From: Tyzzerella sp.
GTDB taxonomy: Bacteria; Bacillota; Clostridia; Lachnospirales; Lachnospiraceae
Reading direction: 5' to 3'
Assembly: GCA_017465565.1 (NCBI GenBank)
Contig: JAFTWA010000059.1
Location: 26,855 to 90,854 of the forward strand
DNA: 64,000 bases
Position 1 is the first letter of the stretch. Each line of letters opens with the position of its first letter. A program made the translations under genes and the position numbers. Under the pieces are notes generated by a model. The model was not told the DNA's origin, searched no databases, and worked only from the letters and a program-made list of their open reading frames with translations. Below are positions 8,882 through 16,966 of this stretch, in pieces.

Positions 8882-9973
8882 TTACTCAAACGTTGCCTTA
8901 TTCTTGTAGTTAATCGCAATATAACTCTTGCCTCGATTAATCACCAATTCCTGTCCATTCTCATCATAAAACTTCAAATACGATGCTTCATCCGCCTTTG
9001 ACCAGTGAATCTTTTGCACCGCTCCATTAGAAATGTAATATCCAACAGCACTTGATGAACCCTCCCAGTCTACACTCTTATGACCAACCTCATCTCTTGT
9101 ACTGATGCTGGTCTCTAATACGAACACATTGGTAAACGCAAGCTGTGTCCCAGTCACACCATCCATATGAGCACTTCCATTTATCTGTTTCAGATATGTG
9201 TCAGTCGCTGCGTCATAAGTCAAAGTTGCAGTAGCTGCACCAAAATTTATATGTACCTTACTACATTCGTCACCTTGCGGTTTCACTATTTCACCAACTT
9301 CATGGAAATCAAACGCCGTCCCCTGCTTCGATTCCAGTAAATCTGTTCGCATTCCATTTTTGCTTACTGCGTTTACGAAACTCGTTCCGTCAAAATAACC
9401 AGTATGCTCTAATGAATATCCCGCACTTCTTCTAGCAGAATCACGACCAAACAATCCACCCGTATTCACTAAACCATCGAAACGGTCCATCTTCAAGGAA
9501 TTCAAATAACTCGTTATAGTCTGGTCTTGTCCCCAGTGCACATAATATGCATCGAATCCTTTTGCGATTGCCGGATAATAATAACGACAGCTTCGTATTG
9601 CACAAATCTTCGGAATCTGTGTATAGTCTGCATACAAGGCCATTAATCGTGTTAAATTCCCCTCTACTGGAATCTCAAAAATTACATCTGCCTGTGCCAC
9701 ACCGTATTGCGGAAGTGCCTCTTCCACGTTATTAACCATTACCGCAACTGGACGCTTTCCAATGGCTTCTTTCGTCAAATCGTTTAAACCGGTTAGTAAG
9801 TTCTGTCTTGCCGTAAGGTCTTCCTCTGTTACTTGTGGTATACCAATGTCGAGCGAGGTATCCAGGTCCGTTGAGCCATTGGCGGAAGCACCTTTGTCTC
9901 CACAGCCAGCCAATAAACTCATTGTGATAAAAATCCCAAGTAAACAGCCTATCTTGCGCATTCTTTTGTACAT
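8882..9973 (-). CDS. DUF3048 (YerB-like) lipoprotein
   Basis: A 363-residue lipoprotein. The N-terminus has a lipobox (SLLAGCGDKG) with the Cys as expected lipid site. The body matches DUF3048: RPVAVMVNNVEEALPQYG, ADVIFEIPVEGNLTRLMALY and CAIRSCRYYYPAIAKGFDAY in the N-terminal part, then a C-terminal half ending in a basic, Asn-rich stretch. The ATG at 9973 is chosen because GAGGGGATTT lies just before it; the ATG at 9988 has no good site. It is exported and anchored to the outer leaflet. The biochemical role of the family is not known to me. It lies between two accessory units but lacks their leader, so it looks like a resident gene. Confidence 0.88.
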   Translation of the reverse strand: MYKRMRKIGCLLGIFITMSLLAGCGDKGASANGSTDLDTSLDIGIPQVTEEDLTARQNLLTGLNDLTKEAIGKRPVAVMVNNVEEALPQYGVAQADVIFEIPVEGNLTRLMALYADYTQIPKICAIRSCRYYYPAIAKGFDAYYVHWGQDQTITSYLNSLKMDRFDGLVNTGGLFGRDSARRSAGYSLEHTGYFDGTSFVNAVSKNGMRTDLLESKQGTAFDFHEVGEIVKPQGDECSKVHINFGAATATLTYDAATDTYLKQINGSAHMDGVTGTQLAFTNVFVLETSISTRDEVGHKSVDWEGSSSAVGYYISNGAVQKIHWSKADEASYLKFYDENGQELVINRGKSYIAINYKNKATFE

Positions 9974-10054
9974 TATAAATCCCCTCATTCCTTTATTTGG
10001 ATTACTTTAATTTATTGTACCACAAAACTTACATATAGTAGAATAGTTTTTACT

Positions 10055-11749
10055 CTACAATTCGTATATTTTTTTCAGACCCTCTCTACATATCATACAC
10101 TCGTCTTTATCGAGTTTGCATACTGGAACATCAATTTCAGCCAATGCAAATCGCTTAATACTAATTGGAAATTCTGCCCCATTTTGTTCATCACCATCTA
10201 AGAGATTCTTATTATAAAACAAAGCGAGAACAAAAAACTCCGAACATTTTTGCAAAGCTTTATCAGATGCTATTATTTCTTTTAAATATGTTGTAGTTGG
10301 CATTATATCGCATATCAATAAAATTTTTTCAAACTCATTAAATTCGTTCCACAATGACTTTTCTCTATTAATATGTTCATCTTTTTTATGAACAGATGGA
10401 TATAAATGATAACTCACTTTGTTTTCTATCCAGTAATCCAACAAACTACTTCCGATTATATTCCCTTCCATTCCATAACCTATTGCCACTTGAATATTAG
10501 GGAAATTCATTTTATGCATTCCCATTATGCATTCTTTAATTCTATTTAAAATGTCTATGTTTCCGAGAAAAGCCGGTATATTTATCCATCCTAAAGTTTT
10601 TCTACCGTCTTTCCAGTGGAAATGACCATCTTTATAATTATTATCTTTTTTCAAATGTTCAATTAAAAACCTATTATTTTCATTCACAACAATTTCCTTA
10701 GAGTATTTCGCAATAACTTTTTGTTCATTATCATCATCTACCTTAGGTAATTCCTCCACTTGTGACACAGGTTCCGTTTTTTGTTTTGTCTGTCTTACTT
10801 GCAATTTATGTAAATATTTTCTATCATTTACTTCGAGCCAATCTCCCGCTGTATATGCATAGTCATGCAAGTCCAACTCATTATCTTTGCATATTGCCAC
10901 CGAAAATCTATTTGTAAAAGCATCGCCGTTTTCATTTGTTAAAATCTTACCCAAACTACCAATTTCAATATATCTATATAATTCTCCACCATCACCCACT
11001 ATATCCAAATGACTTTCTGACGTATGATGATGTCCATAAATAAAGGTATTTATTTCTTTTAATCCCAAATTCTTTTTAACTACATCCGCATTTTTTAGTG
11101 TAGCCAATTCTCTGTTTCCGGTAACCGCAAAACTATGGTGAGTCGCTACAAATACAGATGCCTTCTTTCCTACCATAAACTTGTCTAACTCTCCATTTAA
11201 TTTTTTAATATCAATATATCCCACATGATGTTCATCCAAATGTCCTTCTTTTGCTAACGAATTCAATCCGACAATATATGTGTCAATTTCATCAATATAT
11301 ATATAATCGAGAAGTGCGTTACTTACCTCTAAATTTTTGTTATCTAAAATTTTTTTATAAAACTCCTTAAAGTTTCCCAATTTTATATCATACAAATTAG
11401 GGGCATCGTTTCCGGATATTCTATTATCATCGCAATAAGTTGTTAACTTCGCTCTATCTATATCATGATTCCCAGGAACTAATAAAATATTTTCTATTCC
11501 TATTTCTAATCTATTGCATAATCCCTTTAAAATCTCTTCAAAATCTTCATATTCCATCTTTCGAGCAGTATCGGCAATATCCCCTGTAACTACCAAATAT
11601 TTGAATTTTATTTTTTGATTCTTTTGTAATTCCAACAAAAAATTTTCCCACTTCTGATAATAATCATTTTCATCTCCTTTCCAAAATTGTGATTTTGTCT
11701 TATTATCAGTATAATGAATGTCTGAAACTAACAAAATTGCACTATTCAT
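10055..11749 (-). CDS. Calcineurin-like metallophosphoesterase fused to a PRTase-like domain
   Basis: Third gene of the module behind leader B, 564 residues. The N-terminal domain (1-270) has the full metallophosphoesterase set: DIHYTDN (10-16), GDIAD (56-60), GNHDID (93-98), ATHHSF (202-207) and GHHHTSE (239-245). These bind two metal ions, so a phosphoesterase or nuclease activity is expected. After a polar linker, residues about 380-545 look like a degenerate phosphoribosyltransferase fold (VAIGYGMEGNIIGSSL, then ILLICDIMPTTTYLKEI in place of the PRPP loop). The C-terminus carries Cys544, Cys551 and Cys554. The ATG at 11749 is preferred over 11779 because GGAGGGG lies 7 bases before it; it overlaps the upstream stop by 8 bases, implying coupled translation. 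The substrate is unknown. Confidence 0.82.
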   Translation of the reverse strand: MNSAILLVSDIHYTDNKTKSQFWKGDENDYYQKWENFLLELQKNQKIKFKYLVVTGDIADTARKMEYEDFEEILKGLCNRLEIGIENILLVPGNHDIDRAKLTTYCDDNRISGNDAPNLYDIKLGNFKEFYKKILDNKNLEVSNALLDYIYIDEIDTYIVGLNSLAKEGHLDEHHVGYIDIKKLNGELDKFMVGKKASVFVATHHSFAVTGNRELATLKNADVVKKNLGLKEINTFIYGHHHTSESHLDIVGDGGELYRYIEIGSLGKILTNENGDAFTNRFSVAICKDNELDLHDYAYTAGDWLEVNDRKYLHKLQVRQTKQKTEPVSQVEELPKVDDDNEQKVIAKYSKEIVVNENNRFLIEHLKKDNNYKDGHFHWKDGRKTLGWINIPAFLGNIDILNRIKECIMGMHKMNFPNIQVAIGYGMEGNIIGSSLLDYWIENKVSYHLYPSVHKKDEHINREKSLWNEFNEFEKILLICDIMPTTTYLKEIIASDKALQKCSEFFVLALFYNKNLLDGDEQNGAEFPISIKRFALAEIDVPVCKLDKDECMICREGLKKIYEL

Positions 11750-12818
11750 TACATTTCCCCTCCATTTCACATCCAGCACACAAATCCGTCTTAATTTTAT
11801 AATCTATTTTATTATTTGTTTTTGAAACAGTATATAATGAAGCCCTATTGTCAACTTCTCTATTTTGAACTGTTTTTATATCGACAACACAAGTTTCACC
11901 GCCAACTCTTCCACCACAATATTCTATTATTGTTCTAGCTCGTCCCACTTCTCCTCCCAAACATATTACATCTGATACAATAATATAATTCTTATCATCC
12001 GCTATGCTCTTTTCGAAATGTTTTCTGTGTACACTTCCTAAAGGTCCCAAATGATCGAGATAGACCATATCAACATTAAATAATTGCGCCAGTTGTGCAG
12101 CTATATAGCCACCATTCATAGTATGAAAAAACAAACTGATATCCTTATTTTGATTGCATTCCTGCTTAATAATATTTTTATCCATCATCTGCAAAGCCAA
12201 ATAATAAATACATAATCTAAAAAAACCTGCATTACTTTCTGCCATTTTCTTTATGTCTATATATTTAGACAAATATACCGGAACAGAGGTATGTTGCTCA
12301 TTTGTGTTATTCAATTCATCTGTACACTCTGATACTACTCTTCCAAATTCTTCTCGAAAAGCTTCTTCTGCCTCACAAATCAATTGATCGTACTGTGGAG
12401 TAGCTTTCCCTCTACCAATTCTGCCCGAAACTATACAATCAGTTTCTTCTAAAATCTGGAATTTATCTCCCCAATTCATTTTCTCCAAAATATTTTTTTG
12501 CACGTTCAATAAATAGACATTCTTTCCTTTTGCACAAAATTGTTTCTTTATAAAAGTAACAAATGCTACTAAATTATTTTCTGTTATTTCTTCAATCTTT
12601 TTAAAATCAATACATATACTTTTGTTTTCATAAGGATAACTGTATATGTGTTCAAAGATATCTGCATTAATTTTTCTGCAGTATATCCCCTGCTTTTGAC
12701 GTGATGTATTTTTTATGCGCTCATCTTCTATAAAGCCGTTTAAATATGTATGTAATGCACATTCAGCATGCATATTTAAATAATATCTATTTTCATCTTT
12801 CAGTATCGAATAGAGCAT
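11742..12818 (-). CDS. STAS-like / phosphoribosyltransferase-domain protein
   Basis: Middle gene of the three-gene module, 358 residues. Residues about 60-115 have a STAS-like pattern (ICIDFKKIEEITENN, KKQFCAKGKNVYLLNVQ). Residues about 190-325 form a type I phosphoribosyltransferase domain: SLFFHTMNGGYIAAQLA and the PRPP-loop-like YIIVSDVICLGGEVGRA (278-293). The end has Cys347, Cys350 and Cys356, a possible metal site. The ATG at 12818 follows AGGAGGAGG and starts one base after the stop of the upstream gene. PRTase folds in comparable contexts may make or sense a nucleotide; which one cannot be told. I do not recognise a named system with this set. Confidence 0.78.
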   Translation of the reverse strand: MLYSILKDENRYYLNMHAECALHTYLNGFIEDERIKNTSRQKQGIYCRKINADIFEHIYSYPYENKSICIDFKKIEEITENNLVAFVTFIKKQFCAKGKNVYLLNVQKNILEKMNWGDKFQILEETDCIVSGRIGRGKATPQYDQLICEAEEAFREEFGRVVSECTDELNNTNEQHTSVPVYLSKYIDIKKMAESNAGFFRLCIYYLALQMMDKNIIKQECNQNKDISLFFHTMNGGYIAAQLAQLFNVDMVYLDHLGPLGSVHRKHFEKSIADDKNYIIVSDVICLGGEVGRARTIIEYCGGRVGGETCVVDIKTVQNREVDNRASLYTVSKTNNKIDYKIKTDLCAGCEMEGKCNE

Positions 12819-12819
12819 T

Positions 12820-13854
12820 TTAATCCTCCTCCTTGTCCACTGCAATTTCAATTCTTACTCCCTGAAATCCTACACCAAATAACTTAATCGGAGAATATGA
12901 ATCTTCACTCTGCCGTTCTAATAGACAGCTTACACATGAAGAAATATCCTTTTTACCCTCATTTCTTTTACAATTCTTACAACTATTTTGAGAAAAAATC
13001 ACTTGAGTATTTCCATATTGAATTTTAAAAATCCCATTACATTTCACTACATTGGTCATCAACGTCCATAAATCTGCTCTTTTATCTTTCAAGTGCTTCT
13101 CATATGAATAATTCAACACGCTCATTATGACTAAATAATTATGAAATTTAGGCCCTAATTTTTGATATTTTTCTACCATATTTAACTTGCGTTTTTCTTT
13201 TATAAATGACCGTTCAAATCCCACACCCGAGTCTGCAATACTGATGTTTGTTCCATATTTGTCTGACGCAACATATGTAAAAGAATAAGAATTACTGTAT
13301 ATTATTGAATTTGTTTCAATCTCAGCTATTGAACTAATTGTTGCATCTATGATGTTAATCGGTAATTGATGCGTATCTTGCAATATTTTGCCATAGACCG
13401 CTTTACTTTTATCCACCAAGCAATCATAAATATAATCCCTTTTTTTCACAGGATTTTTAATTCTATCTACATCAGTATAATGTATGTTCGTATATGAAAT
13501 CTTGTGCAAATCCCGCAATTCTTTATAATTCCAACTTTCAATTATCTCTTTATCAATTTTGAAAATTTGCAATTTTTCTGATATGCTTTTAAATTGACTA
13601 CATATAATAAAATTCAACAAACTCGATTCAGAACCAATCAACAATTCTATTGGTTGTTTATACAACTTTCTAAGATAATCTCCAAAAGACAATATAACAG
13701 GTACCGCTGATGGTGTTATATATTGTGTTTTTCTCATATCTAGTATAGGAGGCGTCTCTCTATCCAAAGAATATATTTCAAAAGATTTCCTTAATATATT
13801 GTTATAGAAATAATATGTCGATATCTTCTCATCAAATATTATTATATTATCCAT
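12820..13854 (-). CDS. STAS-like / GHKL ATPase-domain protein with CxxC pairs
   Basis: First gene of the module behind leader B, 344 residues. The N-terminal 100 residues look STAS-like (TPPILDMRKTQYITPSAV, then YKQPIELLIGSES). Residues about 165-280 carry a histidine-kinase-type ATPase fold: an N-box-like SSIAEIETNSIIYS (174-187) and a G1 box IADSGVGFERS (206-216). No phosphoacceptor domain or membrane span is visible, so it is more like an anti-sigma/HATPase switch than a sensor kinase. CKNC (292-295) and CVSC (307-310) probably bind zinc. STAS with GHKL ATPase recalls the SpoIIAA/SpoIIAB partner switch, here in one chain. A sensing role for the module is inference. Confidence 0.75.
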   Translation of the reverse strand: MDNIIIFDEKISTYYFYNNILRKSFEIYSLDRETPPILDMRKTQYITPSAVPVILSFGDYLRKLYKQPIELLIGSESSLLNFIICSQFKSISEKLQIFKIDKEIIESWNYKELRDLHKISYTNIHYTDVDRIKNPVKKRDYIYDCLVDKSKAVYGKILQDTHQLPINIIDATISSIAEIETNSIIYSNSYSFTYVASDKYGTNISIADSGVGFERSFIKEKRKLNMVEKYQKLGPKFHNYLVIMSVLNYSYEKHLKDKRADLWTLMTNVVKCNGIFKIQYGNTQVIFSQNSCKNCKRNEGKKDISSCVSCLLERQSEDSYSPIKLFGVGFQGVRIEIAVDKEED

Positions 13855-13902
13855 ACCTATTTTATCCTTTCATCTTCAAAATTTCTTATTTTCTATTTAC
13901 GC

Positions 13903-13999
13903 AAAAAAGGCAAGCAAATAAAGGGCATACGCCCTCTACTCACCTACCTTTTGACCCAATAATATTCTATCATATTTCTACATTTTTCGACAACTATTT
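13903..13999 (-). promoter_or_regulatory. Leader B: promoter plus conserved hairpin/T-run upstream of the three-gene module
   Basis: Minus-strand -35 TTGTCG (13988-13993), 18-nt spacer, -10 TAGAAT (13964-13969). Fifteen bases later a hairpin (13909-13948) forms 18 consecutive pairs, counting G-T, with a four-base loop, and six Ts follow (13903-13908). The start codon at 13854 is about 48 bases beyond. Compared with leader A many stem positions differ but stay paired. Confidence 0.8.
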
Positions 14000-14017
14000 C
14001 TGTCACTTATTTTGATT

Positions 14018-14206
14018 TTACTTTCCAAATACCATCTGAAGATTTAACCAAACTTCAATACTTATCCCTAACATTATTGACAATTTTTGTTCCAGATCAT
14101 TAGATAAATTTGCCTGACCATTTACTAATTTACTTACTGTTTTAGGTGTTGTACCAAGTCTAATTTTCGGTAATATAATTTCATCGTATATTATAATTAA
14201 AGTCAT
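14018..14206 (-). pseudogene. Truncated HigA-like antitoxin remnant
   Basis: A 62-residue open frame whose last 45 residues resemble the C-terminal half of HigA/VapI-type XRE antitoxins (TTPKTVSKLVNGQANLS, LSIMLGISIEVWLNLQ). Helices 1 and 2 of the HTH are missing and the first residues do not resemble the family, so it is probably the end of a broken gene. It begins 3 bases after the stop of the 842-residue gene with only a weak AGG upstream. No HigB-like toxin is next to it. A short but functional regulator is the alternative. Confidence 0.55.
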
Positions 14207-14209
14207 TTA

Positions 14210-16738
14210 CTAACCTGTTATTATTGTACCTGCTGGACTTTCTTTAACATTAACAGATATTTTAGCGGTAACGCTAATTATTTTCCTTTTGTTGTAAAGG
14301 AATTCCTCTAACTCGTTTTCTGTAAACTCTATAGGCACTCCATTGATAATCGGATAATAGTAGGCATCTAACTCGTTATCATATTCCACTTTTTCCTCTG
14401 ATATGCTCGAAGAATTTACGGAAACATTTACATCAATTAAACTAACTTGAATAGCATTTTCTTTCAACAAAATCCCTTCTCTCACTGCATCAGTAAATAC
14501 CGTCTCACATTCTTCTTTAAACCTTTTAAATTCAGCTGCCAACTCATAATCTCTATTCGCTACTGCATACTGAGACCCCAATAATATTTTCAAACTGTTT
14601 GCATTCAAATAATTTATGAAATCTTTGTCGTCGATAAAGTCCCTAGTTCTGTTTTTCAATTCCACATCGTTACTTTTATACAAATAATTTGCAATACCTA
14701 CCAATAAACGTCCTACTATATATGAATAATAACCGCTTATACCTTCCTCTACGACTGTATTTGTATATACATTCAAATGTAGCAACGGGACATTTATAAT
14801 TTCATTTTTAGAATCATCGTCCGTTAAAATAACTGCGCACTCTTCTTTAATTAACTCAAAAACATTTTCTTCAATTTTTCTACATAACTCCCTTTCATTT
14901 ACTTTTTCTTCGTACTCGTGTTGTTCTTCTCTAGCAGTTTTAACATGTTTCTCTTTTATATTCTGCTTTATCGTTTTTTCTAGCCTTTCATACAACAAAC
15001 CTACTTCTGTATTAATCTTATTTTCATTTGCATCAGAAGCACAAATTAATCTGTATAGAGTTGTAAACGTCTCCTTTACTTTTCGTTCATTCTCTATTTG
15101 AACATATCTATATACATTTATATCATCAATATTGTTTTTTAATAATTGTGGCTTATAATATTTCTGGGATATGTATAGAACAGTAAATATATAGAAATCG
15201 TCTATTACATAATCAATAATAGCTTCTTTCACAACAAATTCTTCTGAAAAATATTCGTATTTATCTAACACTTCATGCATTCTCTGCAGCATTGTCAAAT
15301 CCAGCCACTCTGCATTCATTGATAATAATCTCAAAAAATGATCGTATGCAGCTTTCACTTTATGATCTAACATAATATCTTGGGCATTTTGTTTAATTTT
15401 CTCTGAAACATATTTTTCACTTTCTCTTTCAGCCAAGTAATAAGTATAGCAATGGAACATTAAATATAATAATGCATGATACCTGTTTTTCAATCTATAT
15501 GTATTTTTAATCCCTTGCAGGTAAAGTCCCTTTTTAAGTATATCTCCCATTCCATTTACCAATAAGCTATAACAGTAGACAAAATATATCTTACTCTTGT
15601 CCCACAAAAATTTCTCACATTTATCGCTTGGAATGTTATATTCAGAGAAAATAGCCCATGTACTAAGAGGTTGTTCCCATTGTCTCTGACTCAAAACATG
15701 ATTTCTATTCTTTTGCTCCGCTAAATAATATCCCATTCTTCCTGCAAACCGGCAAAGTTCTCCCACATCACTTTCTTTAGTTCCCAACCAAATTTCAATT
15801 CTTTGAACCATATCTATGAAATGCTCAAATCTAAATACCCTTTCCACTCTTTCTATACTTTGTTCGTAAATTGCTTCTAATATCTCGCTTGAAATATCAT
15901 TAAACAACCAAAATCCTTCTTTATACTGTTCTTCTGACGGTTGCTCGTTTAATATCATACTCCACAACAGGTTATATACTTCTTGTGTAAACTCAACACC
16001 TCGTACTTTCATAAGGTTTTTTTCAGAACCTAATAAACAATATGAAACCTTGTAGCATTGTTGTTGAATACACCCTAACCCACCATCTGTCTTGTGCATC
16101 CATAATTTATGCATACACTTTTTGAACACCTCAAGATATTTTTTATAAGTTGCTTTATCCTGTTCATTTATTTCCTTTAGCCAGTCAAGCACAAAATTCT
16201 GAAATATACTATTCTTGGTTTTACAATCGAAAGCACTCTCTAGTACATAATCTATATATGCCTCTATTTCATCATTCGCAATATTTTTCCCCTTAAAAAC
16301 CGAATAAATTTCTATGATAGAAATTGCAATTGTAATCAGAGTTGCAATAAACAAAAAAAATACTGTATTATATATCTCTAACACATGAAATAGCACACTT
16401 ATCACAGTTAAACCTAATGCCATCAAAATAATTACCTTTTGTTTCAATTTCCATGGTCTTATGTTTAAATAGTAATCACTTATCGATACACCCATATAAG
16501 AATCCGAAATATTTCCTGTAATCAGCGCAATAATCGACATCACTAATGTTCCTATAGTAGATTGCACTTGTAATAGAGTTAATGAAAAATCATTTATATC
16601 TTGAATTTCAATCTTGGCTTTGAAATTTATTACATACCAATCACAAAAAAGTCCCACTACCAAACACAATATAATACTTATAATCCCTATTAGTTCTGTG
16701 CGAACATATTTTTTTCGTATTTTATTCCATTTATCCAT
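14210..16738 (-). CDS. Large four-TM protein of unknown function, candidate defence effector
   Basis: An 842-residue protein with four hydrophobic segments near the N-terminus (about 16-37, 57-76, 101-120 and 124-147) and a long, mostly helical cytoplasmic part rich in Glu, Lys, Tyr and Leu. I see no Walker, nuclease, protease or NADase motif. The last 60 residues (from about VSLIDVNVSVNSS) look beta-rich. It is the first gene behind leader C and is followed by the HigA-like fragment. Membrane-anchored proteins with a large soluble part are common effectors in abortive defence, and its leader ties it to the other two accessory units, but the function is unknown. The ATG at 16738 follows TTGGAGAATTGAACG. 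Confidence 0.7.
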   Translation of the reverse strand: MDKWNKIRKKYVRTELIGIISIILCLVVGLFCDWYVINFKAKIEIQDINDFSLTLLQVQSTIGTLVMSIIALITGNISDSYMGVSISDYYLNIRPWKLKQKVIILMALGLTVISVLFHVLEIYNTVFFLFIATLITIAISIIEIYSVFKGKNIANDEIEAYIDYVLESAFDCKTKNSIFQNFVLDWLKEINEQDKATYKKYLEVFKKCMHKLWMHKTDGGLGCIQQQCYKVSYCLLGSEKNLMKVRGVEFTQEVYNLLWSMILNEQPSEEQYKEGFWLFNDISSEILEAIYEQSIERVERVFRFEHFIDMVQRIEIWLGTKESDVGELCRFAGRMGYYLAEQKNRNHVLSQRQWEQPLSTWAIFSEYNIPSDKCEKFLWDKSKIYFVYCYSLLVNGMGDILKKGLYLQGIKNTYRLKNRYHALLYLMFHCYTYYLAERESEKYVSEKIKQNAQDIMLDHKVKAAYDHFLRLLSMNAEWLDLTMLQRMHEVLDKYEYFSEEFVVKEAIIDYVIDDFYIFTVLYISQKYYKPQLLKNNIDDINVYRYVQIENERKVKETFTTLYRLICASDANENKINTEVGLLYERLEKTIKQNIKEKHVKTAREEQHEYEEKVNERELCRKIEENVFELIKEECAVILTDDDSKNEIINVPLLHLNVYTNTVVEEGISGYYSYIVGRLLVGIANYLYKSNDVELKNRTRDFIDDKDFINYLNANSLKILLGSQYAVANRDYELAAEFKRFKEECETVFTDAVREGILLKENAIQVSLIDVNVSVNSSSISEEKVEYDNELDAYYYPIINGVPIEFTENELEEFLYNKRKIISVTAKISVNVKESPAGTIITG

Positions 16739-16778
16739 CGTTCAATTCTCCAATATAAAAAGTAAAGGTAACAAATAC

Positions 16779-16874
16779 AAAAGGCAAGCAAATCAAGAAC
16801 ATCTGCCCTTTATTCGCCTACCTTTTTGCCCCATCTCTATTCTAACACACTTTTACCTTTTTCGACAGTAATTT
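16779..16874 (-). promoter_or_regulatory. Leader C: promoter plus conserved hairpin/T-run upstream of the 842-residue gene
   Basis: Minus-strand -35 CTGTCG (16863-16868), 18-nt spacer, -10 TAGAAT (16839-16844). Sixteen bases later a hairpin (16783-16822) forms 17 pairs and one A-G mismatch around a four-base loop, followed by four Ts (16779-16782). The start codon at 16738 is 40 bases beyond. It is the most diverged of the three copies, yet the fold and spacing hold. Confidence 0.78.
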
Positions 16875-16923
16875 CTAATATTCACTCCCCAAACTTTGCC
16901 CTAAAAAGAGAAATAAACAAAAT

Positions 16924-16962
16924 AATGCTCTCATTTTGATAGTCTACCAAAATGAGAGCATT
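16924..16962 (-). terminator. Intrinsic terminator after nagB
   Basis: Perfect 15-bp stem AATGCTCTCATTTTG / CAAAATGAGAGCATT with a 9-base loop, directly past the nagB stop; ATTTTGTTT follows on the minus strand. It insulates nagB from leader C. Confidence 0.85.
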
Positions 16963-16966
16963 CATA

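Noticed and set aside
10055-11749. SbcD/Mre11 DNA-repair nuclease
   Set aside because: The phosphoesterase motifs fit, but there is no SbcC partner and the C-terminal domain is PRTase-like.
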